A stretch of DNA of 64,000 nucleotides from Betaproteobacteria bacterium (GTDB lineage Bacteria; Pseudomonadota; Gammaproteobacteria; Burkholderiales; SG8-39): positions 1 through 64,000 of the forward strand of contig CANJXQ010000004.1 in NCBI GenBank assembly GCA_947478805.1, written 5' to 3'. The notes below the pieces were generated by a model that ran no database searches, had not been told where the DNA came from, and saw nothing but the letters and a program-made list of their open reading frames with translations. Position numbers and translations under genes: made by a program. Positions 38,289 to 45,705 of this stretch are shown here, in pieces; positions within the stretch are counted from its first letter, which is position 1; every line of letters begins with the position of its first letter.

Positions 38289-39485
38289 TCACACAACACC
38301 CTTGGCGCGAAGTGCCGCGAGCGCGCCGCCCGTGATGCCGATTTCGGCAAGGAGTTCCTCGGTATGCGCGCCCAGGGCCGGAGCCGGCTCCACTGTGGTC
38401 GGCGGCTCGCCGGTGCGAATGGGGTTGCGAAGCATGCGCAGCGGATCGCCGCCGGGCACGGGGATGCTCTCGATGCGATCGCCTTCGTTGGCCCAGGGAT
38501 TGTCGAGCGCCTGCTTCACATCCAGAATGGGCGCCGCCGGCACGCTGCCGGCGAAATCCACCAGCCACTCGGCCGTGGTCTTCGCCGACAGGGCCTCGTC
38601 GAGCAGTTGCGTGACGAGGTCGCGATTAGCCAGTCGCTCCTTGAAGGTGAGGAAGCGCGGGTCTTTCGCCAGTTCGGCGTGCCCGACCTTGCCGCACAGG
38701 ATGCCCCAGAACTTTTCCTTGTTGCACATCAGGTAGATCCAGCCATCCTTCGTTCGGTAGGTTTGGCAGGGCGTGAGCGAAGGATGGGCCGAGCGCGTGA
38801 TGCGCGTGGTCACCGCGCCGGCGTTGAGGTACCAATTGCCGATGTAATTCAGGTTGTAGAGCGCGAGATCGAACAGGCTGACGTCCACATCGCGGCCGCG
38901 GCCGGTCCGCTCGGCCTCGCGGATGCCGGCCACGAGCGCGTAGCCCATGACGACACCGGTCATGAGATCGATCATGGACAAGCCAAACCGCGCCGGCGGC
39001 GCTTCCGGCTCGCCGGTGAGGTGGAAGTAGCCGGCTTCGGCCTGCATCAGGTAGTCGTAGCCGGGCCATTTGGCGCGCGCGTTATCGCGCCCGTAACCGG
39101 TGAGGTGGGAGCAGACGATGCGCGGGTTGACATCAGCGAGGTGGCGATAGGTGATGCCGATCTTTTCCGGCACATCACCGCGCAGGTTGCTGGCCACGCC
39201 CTGAGCCCCCGCCACGAGCTTGCGGAATATCTCCCGCCCTTCGGGCTTGGTGATGTCGAGGGTGAGGCTTTTCTTGCCGCGGTTGAGTCCCTGGTAGAAG
39301 ACGCTGCGCGCGGTATCGGGCAGCTCATCCCTGAAATAGGGCCCGACGCTGCGCGACATGTCACCGCCGTCATTGGGGTTTTCGATCTTGATGACTTCGG
39401 CGCCGAGGTCGGACATGAACTGGGTCCCGAACGGCCCGGCGCCGTACTGTTCCACCGCGAGGATGCGCAGGCCCTGAAGTAGCAT
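38289..39485 (-). CDS. CaiB/BaiF-family (class III) CoA transferase
   Basis: The 398-residue protein has the family signatures [35 protein letters not shown]-like N-terminus (here [12 protein letters not shown]), [36 protein letters not shown] with the catalytic-region Asp, and [13 protein letters not shown]. Such enzymes move CoA between carboxylic acids through an aspartyl-anhydride intermediate. It heads the operon with gntR 13 nt downstream. The acceptor acid is not known. Confidence 0.92.
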   Translation of the reverse strand: [398 protein letters not shown]

Positions 39486-39555
39486 GATGGCTCCGGAGTC
39501 GGTTGACGTTCGAATAGGGGCGCCGCAGGCTGGCCAGTCGGCCCCGTTTGACTTT

Positions 39556-39571
39556 GTTATATCATATCAAC
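39556..39571. promoter_or_regulatory. Possible GntR operator in the caiB/Bug divergent promoter
   Basis: GTTATATCATATCAAC is an AT-rich imperfect palindrome centred between the divergent CoA transferase and Bug genes, in otherwise GC-rich DNA. The arms match with one extra base on one side. HutC-type GntR proteins often bind such sites. Assignment rests on position only. Confidence 0.4.
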
Positions 39572-39601
39572 CTACCGTAGCCAGTCCGATCAGGGGGCCT
39601 C

Positions 39602-40633
39602 ATGGAACAACCCGTCGCGCGCGAACCCGTTTCAACCAAGCCGCCAAGCAAGCCGGCGCGCATCATGAGCATCGTCATCGGCATCGGATGCCTGGCTGTC
39701 GCCGCACCAGCAGCCCCGCAGGCCTGGCCGTCCAAGCCGGTCAGGATCATCGTGCCCTTTCCCGCAGGCAACGCCGGCGATGTAACGGCGCGAACCCTCA
39801 CCGAACCGCTTGGCCAGCGCCTTGGCCAGGCCATCATCGTCGACAACCGGCCCGGCGCCGCCGGCAACATCGGCATGGAGGCGGTCAAGAAATCGGCACC
39901 CGACGGCTATACGCTGCTGGTCACGTCGCTGTCGCCGCTGGTGGTCAATCCCGTGGTCATGAAATCGCTGCCCTACGACCCGATCAGGGACTTCCAGCCG
40001 GTAGCGCGCATTGGCTGGACCGGCCTCATGCTGGTGGCCAACGCCAACTTTCCGGCCAACTCGGTGCAGGAGCTGGTGAACATGGCAAAAGCCGCGCCGG
40101 GCAAATACAACTATGCCCATATCGGCGCCGGCACGCTGTCGCACCTGACCATGGAGCTGTTCCTGCAAGCGGCCGGCATCGATGTGGTCGGCATTCCCTA
40201 CAAGGGCAGCTCGCAGGCGCTCACCGACGTGGTCGGCGGGCAGGTGCCGCTGATGTTCGACGGCATGACCTCGGCCAACGTGCAGGTCAAATCGGGCAAG
40301 CTGAAGGGGCTTGCGGTGTCGTCACCGCGCCGCTCGGTGTTCGCGCCGACGGTGCCGACGCTGGGGGAGTCCGGCGTGGCCGCGCTGAAGGACGTCGACG
40401 TCCTCGGCTGGACCGGCATGTTCGGGCCGGCTGGGATGCCGCGCGAGATCGTGACCCGGCTGAATGCCGAAGTGAACGCCATCGTCCAGACGCAGGACAT
40501 CAAGGATCGCTACGCCGGGCAGAACCTCGAAGTGTTCCCGCCCGGCTCAGCCGACGACTTCACCGCCTACATCCGCATCGAGTCGGAGAAGTGGAAGAAA
40601 GTCGGTCGCGACGCCAACGTGCAGCCGCAGTAA
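39602..40633 (+). CDS. Bug/TctC-family tripartite tricarboxylate binding protein
   Basis: The 343-residue precursor has a signal peptide (MSIVIGIGCLAVAAPAAPQA, or with an extra 21-residue lead from ATG 39602). The Bug domain has WPSKPVRIIVPFPAGNAGDVTARTL, VDNRPGAAGNIGMEAV, SAPDGYTLLV, YNYAHIGAGTLSHLTMELF and GIPYKGSSQAL. These proteins bind carboxylates in the periplasm. No TctAB membrane genes are near, as for most betaproteobacterial Bug proteins. Divergence from the CoA transferase suggests the ligand feeds that pathway. Confidence 0.93.
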   Translation: MEQPVAREPVSTKPPSKPARIMSIVIGIGCLAVAAPAAPQAWPSKPVRIIVPFPAGNAGDVTARTLTEPLGQRLGQAIIVDNRPGAAGNIGMEAVKKSAPDGYTLLVTSLSPLVVNPVVMKSLPYDPIRDFQPVARIGWTGLMLVANANFPANSVQELVNMAKAAPGKYNYAHIGAGTLSHLTMELFLQAAGIDVVGIPYKGSSQALTDVVGGQVPLMFDGMTSANVQVKSGKLKGLAVSSPRRSVFAPTVPTLGESGVAALKDVDVLGWTGMFGPAGMPREIVTRLNAEVNAIVQTQDIKDRYAGQNLEVFPPGSADDFTAYIRIESEKWKKVGRDANVQPQ

Positions 40634-40667
40634 GCCGCTGCCGACCGCAGCGAACTTCGCCGCCGGC

Positions 40668-41525
40668 CTATTTCTTCTCGTAGCTGTAGAACCCGCGCCC
40701 GGTCTTGCGACCGAGGTAACCCGCCTCGACCATTTCCACCAGCAGCGGCGCGGGGCGGTACTTGGAATCCTTGAACGACTCGTAGAACACATTCATCACG
40801 TCGAGCATCACGTCGAGTCCGATCATGTCGCACAACGCCAGCGGGCCGATCGGATGGTTGCAGCCGAGCTTCATGCCCTCGTCGATATCTTCCGGCGTGG
40901 CCACGCCCTCGCCCAGCGCAAAGCAGGCCTCGTTGAGCATCGGCACGAGGATGCGGTTGACGGCGAAGCCGGGCGAATTGCGAACCACGATGGGTGCCTT
41001 GCCGATCTTCACGACCACCGCGCGCACCGCGGCCAGGGTGTCGTCGGAGGTCTGCATGCCGCGGATCAACTCGACCAGCGCCATCACCGGCACCGGATTG
41101 AAGAAGTGCATGCCGATGAACTGCGACGGGCGCTTGGTCGCCGCGGCCAGCTTGGAGATGGAAATCGACGAGGTGTTGCTCGCGATCAGGGCATCGGCCT
41201 TCACCACGGCATCGATGGAGGAAAAGATCTTCTGTTTCAGGCCGATGTTCTCGGTGGCCGCCTCGATCACGAGGTCGCAGTCGGCCAGCGCCTTCATTTC
41301 AGTGGAGGTTGTCAGTCGAGCCAGCGTCGCCGCCTTGTCTGCTGCCGTCATTTTCTGCTTGTTGACCATGCGATCCAGGCTGGTTTCGATGGTCTTCATG
41401 GCGCGGTCGAGCGCCGCCTGCGCAATGTCCGTGATCACGACCGGAAAGCCCGCCGTCGCGCAAACCTGCGCAATGCCATTCCCCATGGTGCCGGCGCCGA
41501 TCACGCCAATCGTCCTGATGTCCAT
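40668..41525 (-). CDS. 3-hydroxybutyryl-CoA dehydrogenase
   Basis: The 285-residue NAD(P)-dependent enzyme has the Rossmann motif IGVIGAGTMGNGIAQVCA, SNTSSISISKLA, the catalytic-region IGMHFFNPVPVMALVELI, NSPGFAVNRIL and the C-terminal domain NHPIGPLALCDMIGLDV...GRKTGRGFYSYEKK. It interconverts acetoacetyl-CoA and 3-hydroxybutyryl-CoA, serving beta-oxidation or PHB metabolism (phaC is elsewhere in the window). It converges with the Bug gene. hbd, mmgB and paaH are possible names. Confidence 0.94.
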   Translation of the reverse strand: MDIRTIGVIGAGTMGNGIAQVCATAGFPVVITDIAQAALDRAMKTIETSLDRMVNKQKMTAADKAATLARLTTSTEMKALADCDLVIEAATENIGLKQKIFSSIDAVVKADALIASNTSSISISKLAAATKRPSQFIGMHFFNPVPVMALVELIRGMQTSDDTLAAVRAVVVKIGKAPIVVRNSPGFAVNRILVPMLNEACFALGEGVATPEDIDEGMKLGCNHPIGPLALCDMIGLDVMLDVMNVFYESFKDSKYRPAPLLVEMVEAGYLGRKTGRGFYSYEKK

Positions 41526-41909
41526 ACCGAGTCCCTCAAAAAGTCACAAATAAGCGCGCCGCAGCAGTCGCTCGTTTCATCGACGCCCCCGCTGGCGCGC
41601 CCCGGAGTCTAGCACCGGGCAGGGTGGAATTCAGCCCGCCCGGCCGTGCTCAATGTTGCCGGTATTGTGTCGTTATGCCTTAAAGGGTTGCAACGTCGCC
41701 CACCCTCAACCACGAAGGAATACGCATTTTCATGGCACGGCGCGCCGATTTGCACCCTCAATGATCCAGGCGGCTGCATTTACTCGTTGCAAAGGACGCA
41801 TAAACCCAGCGTCATTGTTACCATAAGACATTACTCATGCATGTCGCCCACGCCACGCGCGTTGCTTTCAGGATTCCAAAATGGGCCACATCGCCACATC
41901 TGACACGCC
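41526..41909. other. Non-coding gap before the cyclase gene
   Basis: I see no gene or clear terminator here. Parts are less GC-rich than the surroundings (ATTGTTACCATAAGACATTACTC). It presumably carries the promoters of the divergent dehydrogenase and cyclase genes. Confidence 0.4.
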
Positions 41910-43241
41910 ATGACCCCCCCCTACGCCACCGCGGCTGATCCACTCATGCGTTTCGTTGCCGAACAGGCCGGCGACGTCGAGCATCGCTTCATCGGTTTGC
42001 GCCGGCTCCTGGAGGCCACCGACCGCATCGATCCCAGCGTGCTGCTCGATGAAGTCATGCGCCAGACCCATGAAACCTTTCGCAATGTCCTGCCCTGCGA
42101 TCGCACCGGCTTCGCATTGATGGCGGAGAACAGCGACCTGCTGCAGTTGCGCTGGGTCAGGACCTCGGCACCCGAAGCGCGGCTCGCCGTCGGCTTCAGC
42201 GCGGCCTTGTCGGGAAGCTCCCTCGAAGGCGTGATGGCCTCCGGCGAGCCGCGCATCATCGCCGACCTGGCGACCTATTTCGCAGCTCACCCGGAATCGA
42301 AATCCGTCCCCTTGCTGCTTGCCGAAGGCATGCGCTCGAGCCTCACCTGTCCGCTTGCGGCCTCGGGCAAACCGATCGGCTTCCTGTTCTTCTCCAGCGC
42401 GCAGAGCAACGCCTACACCCAGGAGCACGCCGAGGCCATGCGGGCAATCCTGCCCGCCTTGTCCGCAGTCGTGGTCAAGGGTCGCCTGTATGAATTGGTC
42501 ATTCGCGCGCAACTCGAATCGGAGCGGCTGCTGCGCAACGTGCTGCCGGAGGCCATCGTCAAGCGCCTGAAGGCCGGCGAGGAGACCATCGCCGACGGGT
42601 TTCCCGAGGCAACCGTGGTGTTCGTGGACCTCGTGAATTTCGTCAAACTCTCCTCGACCATGTCGCCGGCGGCCGTGGTGATCGTGCTCAACCGCATCTT
42701 CTCGGCCTTCGATGCGCTGTGCGAGAAATACGGCGTGGAAAAAATCAAGACCATCGGCGACGCCTACATGCTCGCCACCGGCGTGCCGAGGCCCCTGAAG
42801 GACCATGTGTCGGTTGCCGCCAAGATCGCCCTCGACATGCAGGAGCTGGGCAAGCGCCTGGCCACGCGCGAGGACCGCACCCTCAGCTTTCGCATCGGCA
42901 TCCACACCGGCCCGGTCGTCGCCGGCATCATCGGCACGCGAAAGTTCAGCTACGACCTGTGGGGCGACACCGTCAACATCGCCAGCCGCATGGAAACCAA
43001 CGGTGCGCCCGGCCGCATCCATGTCACGCGGGCGGTCTACGACAAGCTCAAAGGTGAATTCGAGTTCGAAGCGCGCGGCATGACACACCTCAAGGGCATA
43101 GGCGACATGGAAACCTACTTCCTCAATGCCCCGAAACCGGGCAGCGAATACCGCGCAACGCCGTTGACCCCGTTGGACGGGGCGAGCGGCGCCAGTGACC
43201 CCACACCGCCAGAACACGAACGCCGTCACAACCGGAACTAA
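41910..43241 (+). CDS. GAF-domain class III adenylate cyclase
   Basis: The 443-residue protein has a GAF-like sensor (about 30-190: DEVMRQTHETFRNVLPCDRTGFALMAE ... RSSLTCPLAASGKPIGFLFFSS), a short linker helix and a class III cyclase domain (about 220-410). Metal-binding Asp lies in VVFVDLVNFVKLSS. Adenine-specifying Lys and Asp lie in VEKIKTIGDAYM and YDLWGDTVNIASRM. The Lys/Asp pair favours ATP over GTP. No membrane segment is seen, so it is a soluble sensor-cyclase making cAMP. Confidence 0.92.
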   Translation: MTPPYATAADPLMRFVAEQAGDVEHRFIGLRRLLEATDRIDPSVLLDEVMRQTHETFRNVLPCDRTGFALMAENSDLLQLRWVRTSAPEARLAVGFSAALSGSSLEGVMASGEPRIIADLATYFAAHPESKSVPLLLAEGMRSSLTCPLAASGKPIGFLFFSSAQSNAYTQEHAEAMRAILPALSAVVVKGRLYELVIRAQLESERLLRNVLPEAIVKRLKAGEETIADGFPEATVVFVDLVNFVKLSSTMSPAAVVIVLNRIFSAFDALCEKYGVEKIKTIGDAYMLATGVPRPLKDHVSVAAKIALDMQELGKRLATREDRTLSFRIGIHTGPVVAGIIGTRKFSYDLWGDTVNIASRMETNGAPGRIHVTRAVYDKLKGEFEFEARGMTHLKGIGDMETYFLNAPKPGSEYRATPLTPLDGASGASDPTPPEHERRHNRN

Positions 43242-43452
43242 GCCCCGAACAGCCCCCTCCAGGCCCAGCGGGGCGTGCATTTCGGGTATAAACATCGCAG
43301 CAATGCGCACGCTGCATCGGCAACAGAACGGGTAGACGGAAAAGCTGATCCACGCCCGGCCGGAGCAACGGGAACGGCCCGTGCAGACTGTGTTCGCAAC
43401 CGGATTTCTTCCCCCGGCCCAAAGGCCGGCAGCAGGCACATCGACCCCAGGC

Positions 43453-44331
43453 ATGCACTCCCGGCTCAAGTATTCACCCGCTCGCGCGATCTTCTTCATT
43501 TCGATCGGCACCGGCTTCATGGCGGCCGCCGACATCTGCATGAAGTACTTGGCCGGGAGCCATTCGCTGCCGTCCATCTTGTGGCTGCGCAACCTGATGA
43601 TCCTCGCCGTCATCATCACGATCCTGCGCCGCTCCGGCCAATGGAACAATGCCTGGAGCACGATTTCGCCCATCCAGTTCCTGCGCGGAACCTGCATGGG
43701 CGTCGCGCCGCTGCTCTTCTACTACGCACTGACCACCATGCCCGTGGCCGAGACCACCGCCATCTTCCTGCTCATCCCGGTCATCGTCGCCTTGCTCGCG
43801 GTGCCCGTGCTCAAGGAGAGCGCCGATCCCAGGCGACTGGTGGCCGCCGCCCTCGGCTTCACCGGCACGCTGATCATCGTGCGCCCGGGCACGGACGCGT
43901 TCACGCCGGTTGCGCTCGTGGCGCTGGGCGCGGCCATCATCGCCGCCACCTACCAGCTGCTCACACGGTTGCTCGCCGGGCGCCAGAGCGCGCTCGCATC
44001 GCTCTTCTATCCCTGGGTGATCGGCACGGTGCTGTGTTCTCCGTTCGCTTTCCTGCAATGGACGCCGCCGGTCTCGCCCTTCGAGTGGTTCATGGTAGTG
44101 CTCACCGCGACCCTCTCGTTGTCCGGCAATTTCTGTCTCGTGAGCGCCTACGAACACGGTCACGCCGGGCTCATCGCGCCCTTCGTCTACCTGCAGCTGG
44201 TCTGGGCCATCGTGCTTGCGTGGCTGTTCCTCGGCGATTTCCCTGATGCATGGTCGATCGCCGGGATGATCACAATCGTCTTTGCCGGCCTCATCCTCGT
44301 GCGGCGCAGCGGACTTGCCCGGCAAAGTTGA
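43453..44331 (+). CDS. EamA-family (DMT) transporter, tandem copy 1
   Basis: The 292-residue protein from MHSRLKYSP has about ten membrane helices in two EamA repeats. Motifs include GTGFMAAADICMKYLAGSHSLPSILWLRNLM and LVSAYEHGHAGLIAPFVYLQLVWAIVLAWLFLGDFPDAWSIAGMITIVFAGLIL. It exports unknown metabolites in the family. The start is chosen at the ATG with the downstream transmembrane layout, not the track's 43381. A close paralogue of the same length follows after 14 nt. Confidence 0.9.
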   Translation: MHSRLKYSPARAIFFISIGTGFMAAADICMKYLAGSHSLPSILWLRNLMILAVIITILRRSGQWNNAWSTISPIQFLRGTCMGVAPLLFYYALTTMPVAETTAIFLLIPVIVALLAVPVLKESADPRRLVAAALGFTGTLIIVRPGTDAFTPVALVALGAAIIAATYQLLTRLLAGRQSALASLFYPWVIGTVLCSPFAFLQWTPPVSPFEWFMVVLTATLSLSGNFCLVSAYEHGHAGLIAPFVYLQLVWAIVLAWLFLGDFPDAWSIAGMITIVFAGLILVRRSGLARQS

Positions 44332-44345
44332 GCGCGCGACCCGCA

Positions 44346-45224
44346 ATGACAGGAAAGATGCAGCAGTCCCCGTTACGCGCCGTGCTCTCCATGAGCGCAG
44401 GCACCGCATTCATCGCGGGTACCGACATCGTGATGAAACACCTGGCCGCCGACCACTCGCTGCCGGCCATCCTGTGGGTGCGCAACCTGATGATCATGGC
44501 GGTGATGTATGGCCTGCTGCGCCGCGCAGGCGAATGGAGCGATACGCGCACATCCTGGTCGCGCATGCACTTGCTGCGCGGCCTCACCATGGGCATCGCA
44601 CCGATACTGTATTTCATCGCATTGATGGACATGCCGGTGGCCGAACTTACCGCCCTGAACCTCACCATGCCCGTCATCATGGCGCTGCTGGCGGTACCGA
44701 TGCTCAGGGAGCCGCTGGAGGGCCGGCGCATTGCCGCAGTGCTGCTCGGATTCGCCGGCGTGCTCGCCATCATCCGCCCGGGTACCGACGCGTTCACACC
44801 GACCATGCTGCTCGGACTCGCTGCAGCCCTTGGCGGCGCAATCTTCCAGCTGCTCACACGCCGGGTGGCTGGCCGGCAAAGTGCCATGGCCTCGCTGTTC
44901 TATCCCTGGGCCATTGCCACTGTCCTGTGCACGCCTTTCGCCTTCTACCGATGGACGCCGCCAGTGACTGCCGTCGAGTGGCTGCTGGTCGGGCTAACCA
45001 CCGTGCTCTCTCTCACCGGCAATACCTTGTTGGTGCGTTCCTACCAGTACGGCCCGGCCAGTCTGATCGCGCCATTCATCTACATGCAGCTGATCTGGGC
45101 GGCGCTCTTCGGCTGGCTGATATTCAGCGCCTTCCCGGATGGCTGGTCGCTTGCCGGCATGATCACCATCGTCGCAGCCGGCCTGTTGCTGGTGCCCAGA
45201 CAGACGCTGCGCCCGGACGACTGA
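44346..45224 (+). CDS. EamA-family (DMT) transporter, tandem copy 2
   Basis: Also 292 residues, strongly similar to the upstream protein throughout (GTAFIAGTDIVMKHLAADHSLPAILWVRNLMIM; IRPGTDAFTPTML; LLTRRVAGRQSAMASLFYPWAI; GPASLIAPFIYMQLIWAALFGWLIFSAFPDGWSLAGMITIVAAGLLL). It arose by tandem duplication. The pair may act as a heterodimer or have split substrate ranges. Confidence 0.9.
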   Translation: MTGKMQQSPLRAVLSMSAGTAFIAGTDIVMKHLAADHSLPAILWVRNLMIMAVMYGLLRRAGEWSDTRTSWSRMHLLRGLTMGIAPILYFIALMDMPVAELTALNLTMPVIMALLAVPMLREPLEGRRIAAVLLGFAGVLAIIRPGTDAFTPTMLLGLAAALGGAIFQLLTRRVAGRQSAMASLFYPWAIATVLCTPFAFYRWTPPVTAVEWLLVGLTTVLSLTGNTLLVRSYQYGPASLIAPFIYMQLIWAALFGWLIFSAFPDGWSLAGMITIVAAGLLLVPRQTLRPDD

Positions 45225-45225
45225 A

Positions 45226-45705
45226 TCAACCCGGCAGCGCGAAGGCGCGTGGCGCAACGATGGCGCAGCTGCTCCACTGCGGTGTGCCTGCGAAACGTCG
45301 CGCAAGCCTCAGCACCGCCTTGTCCTTGCTGATGAGGAATCTCGCCCGGCAACGCAAGGCGAGGTCAATGAACTTCTGGTCGTCGGCGTCGGAGCAGCGG
45401 GGCGAGCTTACCGGTCGCGCGTCGCACGAGTCCGCAACGTGCGCCCATGCGGCATAGCCTGCCTGCACGGCGCTGCGCTTGGCTTCATCGAGGCCAAACT
45501 CAGGGTACTCGAGCACCCGACGCAACTCTTCGAGACATGCTGTATCCGTCATCACCTGCACCCGCCCGGATCGGATGGCCGCATCAATGGCAGCCACGCC
45601 CGGATCGTGAAAGTGCAGCAAGTCGAGCACCACATTGGTGTCAAGCACGACGCGCGGCTGGCGCGCGACGGAATCAAAGCCTGGCACCACGCAACCGCAG
45701 TGCAT
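45226..45705 (-). CDS. PIN-domain protein, putative toxin (TIGR00305 type)
   Basis: The 159-residue protein has the PIN fold acidic residues: [14 protein letters not shown] at the N-terminus, [17 protein letters not shown] in the middle and [28 protein letters not shown] at the end. PIN proteins are Mg-dependent ribonucleases. It overlaps the 3' end of the copper ATPase gene by 32 nt on the same strand. No antitoxin gene is visible on either side, so a toxin role is only suggested. Confidence 0.85.
   Translation of the reverse strand: MHCGCVVPGFDSVARQPRVVLDTNVVLDLLHFHDPGVAAIDAAIRSGRVQVMTDTACLEELRRVLEYPEFGLDEAKRSAVQAGYAAWAHVADSCDARPVSSPRCSDADDQKFIDLALRCRARFLISKDKAVLRLARRFAGTPQWSSCAIVAPRAFALPG

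Noticed and set aside
41868-43697. 609-residue minus-strand ORF opposite the cyclase
   Set aside because: The plus-strand cyclase has intact catalytic motifs; the antisense product has no recognisable fold.
45226-45705. Complete toxin-antitoxin module
   Set aside because: Only the PIN protein is present; no small antitoxin gene lies on either side.
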